The position numbers and the translations under genes were made by a program. From NCBI GenBank assembly GCA_018711185.1, contig DVIQ01000046.1, forward strand, positions 1-39,602: a stretch of DNA of 39,602 nucleotides, given 5' to 3'. Under the pieces are notes generated by a model. That model saw only the letters and a program-made list of their open reading frames with translations, was not told where the DNA came from and did not search any database. Source of the DNA: Candidatus Limivivens intestinipullorum (GTDB lineage: Bacteria > Bacillota > Clostridia > Lachnospirales > Lachnospiraceae). Every line of letters begins with the position of its first letter. Position 1 is the stretch's first letter. Shown piece after piece: positions 23,881 to 31,988 of this stretch.

Positions 23881-24708
23881 TCACAGCTTTTTCTTTATTC
23901 TCACAAACACCCTCTCAATTCCATACGCCACCAGAAACACCAGAAAAATCGCCAGCCCGGCCGTTCCATACTCATATCCCTGCAGATTTCTGGAAATTAC
24001 AAACCCTACGCCGCCTGCGCCCACCATGCCCAGAATCGCGCACTCGGAAAAGTTCGTTTCCAGACGCATTCCGGTCCAGGCTACAATCTGGGAAAAGGCC
24101 GCCGGGAGCACCGCGTTCGTAAAGATGCTCAGTCTTCCGGTTCCCGTGACCTCAAGAGCTTCCAGGGTTTCTTCCGAAATGCTTTCAAAGCTCTGGGCAA
24201 AAGATTTTGTAAAAAACGCGGTGGTATGAACGCACAGTCCCGCGACACCGGCCTCCGGCCCCATGCCGAGGCATACCAGCATCAGGAGTACCCATACCGG
24301 CGTGGGAACCGCCCGCAGAAAGGTAAAAAAGGACTGCGTCAGAACTGAAAGCCACGTAACCCGGAAAATGTTTCTGGCCGCGAACATTCCGAACAATACC
24401 CCCAGAATCAGACTGTAAAGCAGAGAAAGCACCGCGATGGAAACGGTCTCCAGCATAGAGCTGAAAATCACATCCATGTTCGAGAAATCAAAGTGTACCA
24501 GTTCCCAGAACACCTCTCCGATCTCCGGGACTCTGGACGCCAGCTTCAGCCAGTCAATATCCAGATAAAGCAGGCTGAGCACGGTCAAAACGACCACCGC
24601 CGCGAGAAATCCGGGAATAAACCGATTCCGGTAGCTGCAGGCTACGGAGATCTTTCCCTTCCGGCTTCTGACAACCGGCTGTTCCATTACCCTTGTATTG
24701 CTCATCAT
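23881..24708 (-). CDS. phnE: Phosphonate ABC transporter permease (second)
   Basis: A 275-residue membrane subunit of a phosphonate importer. It has about five to six helices and the family loop TLEALEVTGTGRLSIFTNAVLP, then LETNFSECAILGMVGAGGVGF, a signature of PhnE-type permeases. ATG overlaps the stop of the preceding phnE (ATGA). Two unequal PhnE proteins probably form a heterodimer. Last gene of the operon. Confidence 0.9.
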   Translation of the reverse strand: MMSNTRVMEQPVVRSRKGKISVACSYRNRFIPGFLAAVVVLTVLSLLYLDIDWLKLASRVPEIGEVFWELVHFDFSNMDVIFSSMLETVSIAVLSLLYSLILGVLFGMFAARNIFRVTWLSVLTQSFFTFLRAVPTPVWVLLMLVCLGMGPEAGVAGLCVHTTAFFTKSFAQSFESISEETLEALEVTGTGRLSIFTNAVLPAAFSQIVAWTGMRLETNFSECAILGMVGAGGVGFVISRNLQGYEYGTAGLAIFLVFLVAYGIERVFVRIKKKL

Positions 24709-25505
24709 TTCAGAATCTCCTCCCGCAGTTTTGCTGTAATCCGGTCCACCACAATGACCATGGCCGCCACCAGAAGAATAATGCTCAAAGCAATGTCATA
24801 CCGGAAGCCTTTAATGTAGGAAAAAAGCGTCAGCCCCACGCCGCCGCCCCCTACCATTCCCACAATGGTTGAGGCCCGGATATTTACCTCGATGCAGTAA
24901 AGAAACCAGGATAAAAAGCCGTTCAGGCAGGAAGGCAGAATCGCCTGGGCCACCCGCTGGGGAAAGCTGGCGCCAACCGCCTGCAGGCTCTCCACGCAGT
25001 CCTGAGACACGTCCTCCATGGTCTCCACAAAGGCCCGGATCATAAAGGCAAAGCTGGTAATACACAGCGCCACGAATCCCACGCCCGTTCCGATTCCCAG
25101 CGAGGAAAACAGGATAAACGCCCACACAAGAGCCGGAATATTCCGCAGAAAGGTGGCGAATCCTCTCACATACTTCGCTCCTCTGGGAAAGGGGGAAACC
25201 TTTTCGCTTCCGAAAAGGGAGACGAAGAAGGCCAGAATCGCCGCAATGGTCGTTGAAGACATGGCAAGGGCCAGCGTCACCAGAACGCTTGAGAACACCC
25301 CTGGGATGCTGCTTGCCTTGGGAAGAGCGGGCGGCAGGAAATCCTCCGTTATAAAGGACCAGAAAGCGTCTCCATTCCGGACCAGAACCATGGGATTAAA
25401 ATTCGTATAAAGGGTCGTCAGCGCGAACAGCGCCACAGCCGCGATCAGAAAACCCGTATACAGTCTTTTTTGCTCACGCGCAATCAACGATATCTTTTTT
25501 TTCAT
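24705..25505 (-). CDS. phnE: Phosphonate ABC transporter permease (first)
   Basis: A 266-residue permease. The start at 25505 has GGAGG five bases upstream and overlaps the end of phnC; an in-frame TTG at 25517 is less likely. The family loop is CVESLQAVGASFPQRVAQAILP, followed by IEVNIRASTIVGMVGGGGVG. It pairs with the next phnE. Confidence 0.9.
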   Translation of the reverse strand: MKKKISLIAREQKRLYTGFLIAAVALFALTTLYTNFNPMVLVRNGDAFWSFITEDFLPPALPKASSIPGVFSSVLVTLALAMSSTTIAAILAFFVSLFGSEKVSPFPRGAKYVRGFATFLRNIPALVWAFILFSSLGIGTGVGFVALCITSFAFMIRAFVETMEDVSQDCVESLQAVGASFPQRVAQAILPSCLNGFLSWFLYCIEVNIRASTIVGMVGGGGVGLTLFSYIKGFRYDIALSIILLVAAMVIVVDRITAKLREEILK

Positions 25506-26277
25506 TTCCGCCTCCAAGCATCAGGTTCTCCCTTGAAGTTCCGTAAATCCGCTCAATCATTTCGTCCGTCAGGCACTCCGGCGGCCCGTCGAATACCACT
25601 TCTCCCTTAGAGAGGCCGATAATCCGCGTAGAATACTTCAGCGCCACGTCCAGCTGATGCAGATTCACAATACAGGCAATATTCCGTTTATGGGTCATCT
25701 CTTTTAAAAGATCCATAATCGTCTTGGCGCTGGACGGGTCCAGAGACGCGATGGGCTCGTCGCACAGAAGCAGCTTTGGCTGCTGCATAATGGCTCTCGC
25801 GATTCCCACCCGCTGCTTCTGTCCGCCAGAGAGATCCGCGGCGCGGTTGTAGCAGAACTGCTTCATGCCAAGCTCCTCCAAAAGCCCGATGGCGCGCAGC
25901 TTGTCCTCTTCGCTGTAGCAGCCAAGGATTCCTTTTAACCCGCTCATATAGCCAAGGCAGCCGTGCAGGACATTCTGCAGAACGGAAAGGCTGTACACCA
26001 GATTATAATTTTGGAAAATCATTCCCACCTTCCGGCGAAGACAGCGCAGCTCCTTTCCCTTCTTCTCGGAAACCGGCTCGCCGTCCAGATAAACGCTGCC
26101 TCCGGAAATCGGAATCAGCCGGTTAATGGACCGCAGAACCGTGGATTTTCCCGATCCGGACGGCCCGATAATCGAGAGAAATTCCCCCTCCCGCACCTCA
26201 AAGGACACTTCCTTTAAGGCGTGAACGCCGTTTGGATAATGCTTGCTCACCCTGTCAAATTTTAATATGGGGTCCAT
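25474..26277 (-). CDS. phnC: Phosphonate ABC transporter ATP-binding protein
   Basis: A 267-residue ATPase that powers uptake. Walker A is GPSGSGKST (38-46), the Q-loop is in MIFQNYNLV, the signature is LSGGQKQRVGIARA and Walker B LLLCDEP; the switch histidine is in VNLHQLD. NLVYSLSVLQNVLHGCLG and NIACIVNLHQLDVAL are typical of PhnC. It lies 126 nt after phnD, a gap filled by an inverted composite repeat. Confidence 0.93.
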   Translation of the reverse strand: MDPILKFDRVSKHYPNGVHALKEVSFEVREGEFLSIIGPSGSGKSTVLRSINRLIPISGGSVYLDGEPVSEKKGKELRCLRRKVGMIFQNYNLVYSLSVLQNVLHGCLGYMSGLKGILGCYSEEDKLRAIGLLEELGMKQFCYNRAADLSGGQKQRVGIARAIMQQPKLLLCDEPIASLDPSSAKTIMDLLKEMTHKRNIACIVNLHQLDVALKYSTRIIGLSKGEVVFDGPPECLTDEMIERIYGTSRENLMLGGGNEKKDIVDCA

Positions 26278-26299
26278 AAATCTCCTCCTGCCCTCTTCT

Positions 26300-26404
26300 C
26301 GTTTACTCTGAAAATTTGCCGCCGAATAGGCGTCATGTTTGCGCTCCTGAATTATATTCTTACGGTCTGCGCGGCATACGCGCAGACCTGGGCGGAACGG
26401 TTAC
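26300..26404 (-). repeat. Composite palindromic element, inverted copy inside the phn operon
   Basis: Read on the minus strand it follows the copy at 10100: GTAAC..TCCGCCCAGGTCTGCGC, a hairpin (26364-26372 with 26380-26388), GCAGACCGTAA, then ATTCAGGAGCGCAAA and a CGCC/GGCG pair. It starts within the phnD stop codon and fills the phnD-phnC gap. The right end is uncertain. Confidence 0.65.
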
Positions 26405-27324
26405 TACTCTTCTCCGTTGATAATGTTGTTCAGTTCAATAATCGGCTCGTAATCCGTCATGTCGCACTCCACAAAACGGGCGCCCTCTTTCTTGATTACC
26501 TGGGTAAAATACTCCTCGTTGTCGTAAGAAGTCAGGAAATCTTTCAGAATCTGACGTGTTTCGTCGTCCACGGACTCCGCCACAACCATAGCCTCCGCGG
26601 GAATGGCTCCGGATTCATGGATGATTTTCACATCCTCCTCGTTAGCGTTTCCGTTGGCGATTTCAGAGGCAAGGATCTGATCGGAAATCGGAGCGATGTC
26701 AATGTCTCCCTTAATCACCGCCTGAAGGCCTGCCTGATGGGAACCGGAAAAGCTCACCGCCTCAAAAAAGTCCCCGTTCGTATGAAGGCGCTCGGAATTT
26801 AACTCCTCGTCCGGAAACGCTTTCATAATCTCCGCTGTGGGAACCAGATTTCCCGATGTGGAATCCGGGTCCACAAAAGCCATGGTCTTTCCTTTGATGT
26901 CCTCGATGGAGTTAATGTCCTCGTTGGCCGCGCTTGTGATCAGCACAGAATGGTAAATGGCCTTTTCCGGATCTCCATCCTCCGCCTTCATCACAATGGG
27001 TTCAATGCCCGCTCTGTCCACACCCAACGCCAGCGCCAGAGGCCCCATATAAGCCATGTCCGCTTTGTCGGTGCGCAGAGCCTCGATGATCGCGTTGTAA
27101 TCGCTGGCCTGAATTTCCTCCACCTCGCATCCGAGAACTTCGCTCAGATCCTCCGCCAGCCCGTTCCTGGCGTCTGTACTCTGTTCCGTGGACTCATTGG
27201 GCGCGTAAGCGATTGTAAACACGCCGTCCTCGCCGCCGGGGTTTGCCCCTTCCTCCGCGCTGGCGGAAATCGCGAAAAGTCCCATTGCAGCTGCCATCAT
27301 CATTTTCAATACTCTTTTTTTCAT
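26404..27324 (-). CDS. phnD: Phosphonate-binding protein
   Basis: A 306-residue periplasmic-type binding protein for phosphonates. The signal peptide ends near SASA; there is no lipobox cysteine. Family motifs include FTIAYAPNEST, DYNAIIEALRTDKADMAYMGPLAL, the VDPDSTSGNLVPTAE segment that binds the phosphonate group, and SHQAGLQAVIKGDIDIAPI. AAGGAGAAGAAAG precedes the ATG. It is the third gene of the operon, with a hairpin in front of it that may tune its level. Confidence 0.92.
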   Translation of the reverse strand: MKKRVLKMMMAAAMGLFAISASAEEGANPGGEDGVFTIAYAPNESTEQSTDARNGLAEDLSEVLGCEVEEIQASDYNAIIEALRTDKADMAYMGPLALALGVDRAGIEPIVMKAEDGDPEKAIYHSVLITSAANEDINSIEDIKGKTMAFVDPDSTSGNLVPTAEIMKAFPDEELNSERLHTNGDFFEAVSFSGSHQAGLQAVIKGDIDIAPISDQILASEIANGNANEEDVKIIHESGAIPAEAMVVAESVDDETRQILKDFLTSYDNEEYFTQVIKKEGARFVECDMTDYEPIIELNNIINGEE

Positions 27325-27348
27325 CTTTCTTCTCCTTTTTTGTCTGTG

Positions 27349-27393
27349 TGAATCATCCTCTTACACCGCAAACAGCAAGTGTTTGCGGCTGCG
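27349..27393. repeat. CCGCAAACA hairpin module
   Basis: CCGCAAACA (27366-27374) pairs with TGTTTGCGG (27380-27388). The 45 nt from GAATCATC match the right part of the 143-nt element near 23381-23424. It sits between the iron alcohol dehydrogenase gene and phnD, inside the operon. Confidence 0.7.
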
Positions 27394-27404
27394 TACGTCT
27401 GCCG

Positions 27405-28535
27405 CTATGCTTCATAAATGTCTTTCAGTATCTCCTCTATCTGAACCGGCGTAAGCTCCACCGGATTGTTGTCCGCCCTTCCCTTCGTAATGCCAAGGGC
27501 CGCAAGCTCTTTTAAGTCCTCCCGCCGGATTCCCCACTCTTTTAAAGAAGCCGGAACAGACGCTTTTCGCAGGATGCCGCGAATCTTGTCTCCAAGCTCC
27601 TTCGGTCCCTGAACGCCCAGGGCCTCCAGCAGCATCTCTCTGTTTTCAATGGCGCCAAAATTTCTTTCCATCACCGGAGCCAGCAAAAGGCTTACCGCTG
27701 TTCCGTGGGGAATTTTGCAGCGCATGGTCAGGGGATACGAAATGGAATGGCACGCCGTGGTCTTTGTATTGCTGAACGCCAGCCCCGCAAGCATGCTTCC
27801 CTGGGACATATAGTCATACGCGCTTTCCTCCCCGGCCAGCAGGCTGTCCATATGGGACAGAATCGTCTTTATGGCTCCAAGGGCCAGCTTTTTCGAGGTC
27901 ATGTTTGAATGCCTTGCCCAGTAGCTTTCCACCGCATGGGCCACCGCGTCTAAAGCGGAGGAAACCGCCAGTCCCATGGGCATTCCCTGAATCAGGGAAG
28001 AATCCGCCAACGCGGCGTAGGCGTAGTTTTCCTGAAGCTCTACCGACCGCTTCATGTCCTTTGCGGGGTCCCAGATCGTGGCCCAGCAGGTCACTTCGCT
28101 TCCGGTTCCCGCCGTAGTGGGAACCCCGATCCATTTCGCCTGGGGCGTCCCGTAGCGTTTCTCCTGAATGATGCTGCGCAGGCTGTCCGGGGACTCAATG
28201 CGCTTCCCGTAAAGGCAGCACAGAGATTTTCCCACATCCATAACGCTTCCGCCTCCCACCGCCAGCACCACCTGGGGGTTGAAATCCGCGGTCTGGCTGT
28301 ACAGAGAAAACAGCTGCTCTACCGTAGGATTGGATTCCTGAAAACAGCAGTGCTTCACATGCACAGCCGGATTTTTTTCCATCTCCCGGATCGCCGGCAG
28401 ACCGAACACCGAGTCGTCCCAGGCCAGAAGCAGCACCTGGCATCCCTGGGGATAAAGGCCGTCCAGAAGCTTTGGAAGCTCCCCGGCGCATCCTTTTCCC
28501 TGGATGGTATGTACCGGATTATAATAGTGGTTCAA
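27405..28535 (-). CDS. Iron-containing alcohol dehydrogenase, phosphonoacetaldehyde reductase type
   Basis: A 376-residue group III dehydrogenase. The NAD motif is GGGSVMDVGKS. Metal ligands are visible in SALDAVAHAVES, ACHSISYP and IPHGTAVS. TTG at 28535 is taken as the start because GGGGAGGAAAA lies upstream; it overlaps phnX by 17 nt. PhpC-like members interconvert phosphonoacetaldehyde and 2-hydroxyethylphosphonate. Here it may oxidise an imported hydroxyethylphosphonate to feed PhnX, or reduce the acetaldehyde that PhnX makes. The family and context are clear; the exact reaction is inference. Confidence 0.85.
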   Translation of the reverse strand: MNHYYNPVHTIQGKGCAGELPKLLDGLYPQGCQVLLLAWDDSVFGLPAIREMEKNPAVHVKHCCFQESNPTVEQLFSLYSQTADFNPQVVLAVGGGSVMDVGKSLCCLYGKRIESPDSLRSIIQEKRYGTPQAKWIGVPTTAGTGSEVTCWATIWDPAKDMKRSVELQENYAYAALADSSLIQGMPMGLAVSSALDAVAHAVESYWARHSNMTSKKLALGAIKTILSHMDSLLAGEESAYDYMSQGSMLAGLAFSNTKTTACHSISYPLTMRCKIPHGTAVSLLLAPVMERNFGAIENREMLLEALGVQGPKELGDKIRGILRKASVPASLKEWGIRREDLKELAALGITKGRADNNPVELTPVQIEEILKDIYEA

Positions 28536-29343
28536 GTTCTTTTCCTCCCCTCAGATGTTCCTCGATCCGAAGCACCGCCTCCGGCAGATCCCGGATGGAA
28601 TCCAGCACCAGATCCGCTCCGGCCTCCAGGTATTTTTCTGTGGCCGCCTTTTTGAGCGCTTCCAGCTTTCCGGCGTCAGCCGCCTCGTATTCCTCCTCTG
28701 TAAGGCCTAAAAGGTTTGATCCTTCCAGAATACCGACGCTCCATGCCCCCGCGTTTTTCCCTTCCAGAATGTCCGTTACGGTATCTCCCACTTTGATGAC
28801 CGCATAGGGCGGATACACTGAAAGTCTCCGCATACACTCAAAAATCATGAACGGAGACGGCCTTCCGATTCCCGTCACATCCGGAGTGACCACGCAGTCC
28901 GGACTGTAGCCCAGGGCAGCCGCCTGAGGAATCACCTCTTTCATCATTTCCGAGGTATAGCCTGTCGTGGAACCGATCTTCAGCCCCATATTCCGAAGCT
29001 TGGAAACGGTCTCTACCACTCCGTCTATCGGCGTGCTGTATTTCGCCACAACCTCAGAAAGCTTTCCTTCAAAGGTTTTGTAAAGCGTCTCCACATCTTC
29101 CTCATTCCAGCTTCTCCCGCAGCGTTCCTTCCATTGCTCCGACGCGCTTTCCAGTGAGAGAAGCATGCGGATATGCGCCTTTTTCTCCATCCCCATCGGC
29201 CCGTTGATCTCCTCCCTCGTCAAATGGATTCCCGCTTCCTGAAAAACCTGTTCAAAAACCCGCATAGGCGCCGATGAGCCATAATCCACCGTTGTTCCCG
29301 CCCAGTCAAACACTGCCAGTCTGAGTTTACCCTCGCTGCTCAT
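28519..29343 (-). CDS. phnX: Phosphonoacetaldehyde hydrolase (phosphonatase)
   Basis: A 274-residue HAD-superfamily enzyme that splits phosphonoacetaldehyde into acetaldehyde and phosphate. The nucleophile is D13 in VFDWAGTTVDYGS. The Schiff-base lysine is K54 in MGMEKKAHI, aligned with K53 of the Bacillus enzyme. Further HAD motifs are GSTTGYTSEMM and KVGDTVTDI. AGGAGGG precedes the ATG. It is first in the operon, behind a promoter and four phased TTTTGC repeats. PhnW, the usual partner, is not in the window. Confidence 0.93.
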   Translation of the reverse strand: MSSEGKLRLAVFDWAGTTVDYGSSAPMRVFEQVFQEAGIHLTREEINGPMGMEKKAHIRMLLSLESASEQWKERCGRSWNEEDVETLYKTFEGKLSEVVAKYSTPIDGVVETVSKLRNMGLKIGSTTGYTSEMMKEVIPQAAALGYSPDCVVTPDVTGIGRPSPFMIFECMRRLSVYPPYAVIKVGDTVTDILEGKNAGAWSVGILEGSNLLGLTEEEYEAADAGKLEALKKAATEKYLEAGADLVLDSIRDLPEAVLRIEEHLRGGKELEPLL

Positions 29344-29354
29344 ATTCCCTCCTA

Positions 29355-29401
29355 TTTTGCTTTCTTTTGCTGTTTATTTTTATATTTTTGCTGTTTTTTG
29401 C
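29355..29401. promoter_or_regulatory. Phased TTTTGC repeats, probable DeoR-family operator
   Basis: TTTTGC occurs at 29355, 29365, 29386 and 29396, spaced 10, 21 and 10 nt; three copies extend to TTTTGCTGTTT. Such T-rich direct repeats at helical spacing are typical of DeoR-family operators. They lie between the phnX promoter and its ribosome site. Confidence 0.6.
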
Positions 29402-29414
29402 TGTTTCTGATAAC

Positions 29415-29443
29415 ATAATATCCCTTGCATCTTGCATTTTCAA
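29415..29443 (-). promoter_or_regulatory. Promoter of the phosphonate operon
   Basis: Minus strand TTGAAA (29438-29443), 17-nt spacer, TATTAT (29415-29420). Transcription would start just upstream of the TTTTGC array. Confidence 0.65.
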
Positions 29444-29504
29444 TCAACATCCCGTAAACTCTCTGTAAAATTCATGTCAGTAAAAACTTCCTCCATGGAA
29501 ATTA

Positions 29505-29558
29505 CTGAAATGAAACAAAACGCCCTCACGGCAGGCTGATGAGGCTTGCTGTGAGGGC
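29505..29558 (-). terminator. Terminator downstream of the Fic gene
   Basis: GCCCTCAC (29522-29529) and GTGAGGGC (29551-29558) form a stem with further inner pairing; on the minus strand GTTTTGTTTC follows. Confidence 0.55.
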
Positions 29559-29621
29559 ATCGTTGATTAAAGGATCTCCGTGACACCGTTGTCCAGACTT
29601 TCGTTTTTCCAATATGATAAT

Positions 29622-29661
29622 GAGCCTGCCAAGTACTGATTTGTACCCGCAGGCTCTTTTT
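29622..29661 (+). terminator. Plus-strand oriented terminator hairpin
   Basis: GAGCCTGC (29622-29629) pairs with GCAGGCTC (29649-29656), followed by TTTTT. It abuts the Fic stop codon. There is no plus-strand gene upstream, so it may act on antisense transcription or simply cap the Fic mRNA. Confidence 0.6.
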
Positions 29662-30404
29662 TAAATGTGGGTAGGCTGTTCCAGCTCCAGATAGCGATCC
29701 AGCTGTTTATCCACCAAACCGGCTATCATTTCTGCAAATGGATTTAAGTTTCCTTCTACTGCGTAGGATTCCAGCGCATTAAAATATTCCAGCCGATCTT
29801 CTTTTGCAATGGACACTGCCGGAAAGCCATTCGCTAAAAGCTGATAGTTCATAATCAGCCGCGAGGTACGGCCGTTACCGTCCGGGAATGGATGGATGCG
29901 GACAAACTCCGCATGTGTCCAGGCCGCAAGCTCAATCAGATTTAAGTCTCTTCCCTTCCATGCTAAATCTGCATAAAAATTTTTTATCTGGCGGTACATT
30001 TCATTGGGGGAGGGCGGTGTATGCTGCGCACCGGAAATGTATACGTCCACATTGCGATAGATCCCTCCCGTAAAGATATGATCCATCAGGATTGCATGAA
30101 TATCCTTTACAATCTTCTCGCTTAGGGGCTCTTTTTTCTCAATGCATTCTTTCACATAGCGGTACGCGTTCCGATGATTCACGGCTTCATATAGCTCCCG
30201 GAGGCGCTTCCCTCCAATCGAAATCCCATCCTCAAGGAGAACTTTTGTCTCAATCAGAGTCAGGGTATTTCCTTCAATCGCCGTAGAGTTGTGGGTATAT
30301 TCTATCTCAAAAGCCTGTTCAAAGGTTTGCAGGGTATATTCCGGAATCCGGTCTCGATTCGCCTGATATCTGTCCCGCTTTTGTATCAAATGCCCGTAAT
30401 TCAA
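29661..30404 (-). CDS. Fic-family AMP-transferase
   Basis: A 247-residue protein that likely transfers AMP from ATP to a target protein. The Fic motif HPFPDGNGRTSR (171-182) is complete, including the catalytic histidine. The inhibitory motif STAIEGN (40-46) precedes the core, which makes it a class II, self-inhibited Fic. I chose TTG at 30404 because AAGGAG lies 8 nt upstream; a GTG at 30413 is too close to that site. It stands alone between DeoR and the phosphonate operon. No separate antitoxin gene is seen. Confidence 0.87.
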   Translation of the reverse strand: MNYGHLIQKRDRYQANRDRIPEYTLQTFEQAFEIEYTHNSTAIEGNTLTLIETKVLLEDGISIGGKRLRELYEAVNHRNAYRYVKECIEKKEPLSEKIVKDIHAILMDHIFTGGIYRNVDVYISGAQHTPPSPNEMYRQIKNFYADLAWKGRDLNLIELAAWTHAEFVRIHPFPDGNGRTSRLIMNYQLLANGFPAVSIAKEDRLEYFNALESYAVEGNLNPFAEMIAGLVDKQLDRYLELEQPTHI

Positions 30405-30496
30405 GCCTGTCACTCCTTCCTTCTTCTGCGCTGCTCTCAGTATACGTAAGGATGAAATTCTCTGTGAAACACAACCTGATGTTCCATGGCTTTCCG

Positions 30497-31255
30497 CTAT
30501 TCAATAAGCAATCCGTATTTCCGGTACTGTTCCTTCACCGCATCTGAAACCGCGTCGTCTGAAATTATCCGGTCCACCTGCTGCAGCGACAGCGCCTTTG
30601 CCCTGGACCGCTTTCCGATTTTGCTGGAATCCATCACCGCGATCACTTCTTTTGCCTTTTCTGCCAGAATCTGGATAATCCCGATCTCCGAAAACCGAAA
30701 ATCCGTAAATCCGTCCCGATAGTTTATGGCATTAATCGAAAGAAAGGCGACGTCCGGATAATACCGCTCCATAGCCTTTTCGCACTCAGTGCCGTAGGAG
30801 GACCGCTCTACCCCATCCACGTTTCCTCCCACAGCGATCAGATGGATCGAAGGGTTCTGCATTAAAATCGTAATCGCTGCCAGGTTATTTGTCACCACAG
30901 TAAAGGAATCGCTGCGGGCGGCAAGCTCCTGGGCAAGGATCGTATTAGTCGTGCCGGAATTCAGGGCGATGATCGATCCTGTTTTCACATACCGCAGCGC
31001 TTTCTTGGCAGCCTCCCGTTTCTTTTCAATATTTATAATTTCTCTGCCCGCAAAATTTGACAGGGATACCAGAGATTCCGGCAAACAGGCGCCGCCTCTG
31101 ACGCATTTAATCAGACCGTTTTGTTCCATCATTTTTAAGTCTCTGCGCACGGTATCCACTGAGACCTGCAGCAGCTCTGTCAGATCCGTGATCTTAACCA
31201 CCGCCTGAAGCTGAAGCTGCTGCAGAATCAGCTCTGCTCTCTCTGTATAAAGCAT
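30497..31255 (-). CDS. DeoR-family transcriptional regulator
   Basis: A 252-residue regulator with an N-terminal winged helix (VKITDLTELLQVSVDTVRRDL, EQNGLIKCVRGGA) and a C-terminal sugar-phosphate-sensing domain (IALNSGTTNTILAQEL, VVTNNLAAI, VGGNVDG). DeoR proteins often bind T-rich direct repeats. The nearest such array is at 29355-29401 before phnX, so control of the phosphonate operon is a reasonable inference. It lies 50 nt downstream of the CarD-like gene and may be co-transcribed with it. Confidence 0.88.
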   Translation of the reverse strand: MLYTERAELILQQLQLQAVVKITDLTELLQVSVDTVRRDLKMMEQNGLIKCVRGGACLPESLVSLSNFAGREIINIEKKREAAKKALRYVKTGSIIALNSGTTNTILAQELAARSDSFTVVTNNLAAITILMQNPSIHLIAVGGNVDGVERSSYGTECEKAMERYYPDVAFLSINAINYRDGFTDFRFSEIGIIQILAEKAKEVIAVMDSSKIGKRSRAKALSLQQVDRIISDDAVSDAVKEQYRKYGLLIE

Positions 31256-31305
31256 CCTTCATCCTCCCCGGCGAATCTGTACGCTCTGCTTCCAAAACCT
31301 GTCTG

Positions 31306-31812
31306 TCACACCTTTTCCTTCAGCGCGTCCTCAATATAAGCCTCCACCTCTGCCCTGTCGATTTCCAGAGCGGCAGCCAGCTCTCCGTAAAGATAGTCCT
31401 CCGCGATATGCCAGTATTTCTCGTCCACACTAGTGATTTTCTTTCCGCGGACCATCCGGTCCTGTTTGCGCTGATACAGGGTTTTGATGATTTTCACCCA
31501 TTCCTCGCAGTCGTGTTTACGGATGGCCTCCTTGTAGCAGAGCTCTCTCTGCTTTTCGTTTTCAATCCACAGCGTCTCGATCTCCGGTATTTTTTCAACC
31601 AGGGCCTTGGCCTGCCGGCGGGTCAGAATCTTACGGATCACCGTCTTTTTGCTGTCCACCGGCGTATATACCTTGGATCCTGAAGAATATTTCGGCTTCA
31701 TCACATAATACAAACGGTCTTTATCCACTCCCGGCATATCCATATGGGTCGTCCCCAACACTTCGCATACCCCGGAAGCTCCAAGCATTACCAGTTCACC
31801 CGTTTCAAACAT
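31306..31812 (-). CDS. CarD/CdnL-family RNA polymerase-binding protein
   Basis: A 168-residue protein with an N-terminal RNA-polymerase-interacting domain (MFETGELVMLGASGVCEVLG, KPKYSSGSKVYTPVD) shared with CarD and transcription-repair factor Mfd. The C-terminal half is helical (LTRRQAKALVEKIPEI, YGELAAALEIDRAEVE) and would contact promoter DNA. It probably helps open-complex formation at many promoters. AGAGG lies 7 nt before the ATG. Confidence 0.88.
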   Translation of the reverse strand: MFETGELVMLGASGVCEVLGTTHMDMPGVDKDRLYYVMKPKYSSGSKVYTPVDSKKTVIRKILTRRQAKALVEKIPEIETLWIENEKQRELCYKEAIRKHDCEEWVKIIKTLYQRKQDRMVRGKKITSVDEKYWHIAEDYLYGELAAALEIDRAEVEAYIEDALKEKV

Positions 31813-31988
31813 CTCTCAACCTCTTTTCTCAGTCAAAAACAACACAAGATCTGTTCTTATTTTATCAGAAAAAAGAGAGCTTTTCTAATTGTTTTTCGCT
31901 TTTTGCACAATTTTTGTTAGTATTTCTAGCATACAAGCAGCATATTTTTGTGCATTTTGCCCTGTAGGGCTTTTGGTCTACGCGGCTC

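Noticed and set aside
25503..25517. Longer start (TTG at 25517) for the first phnE
   Set aside because: GGAGG is well placed only for the ATG at 25505, and the extra four residues have no family support.
29559..29661. Possible small RNA on the plus strand ending at the 29622-29661 terminator
   Set aside because: Only a loose promoter-like stretch is visible upstream. The hairpin is explained as well by its position next to the Fic stop codon.
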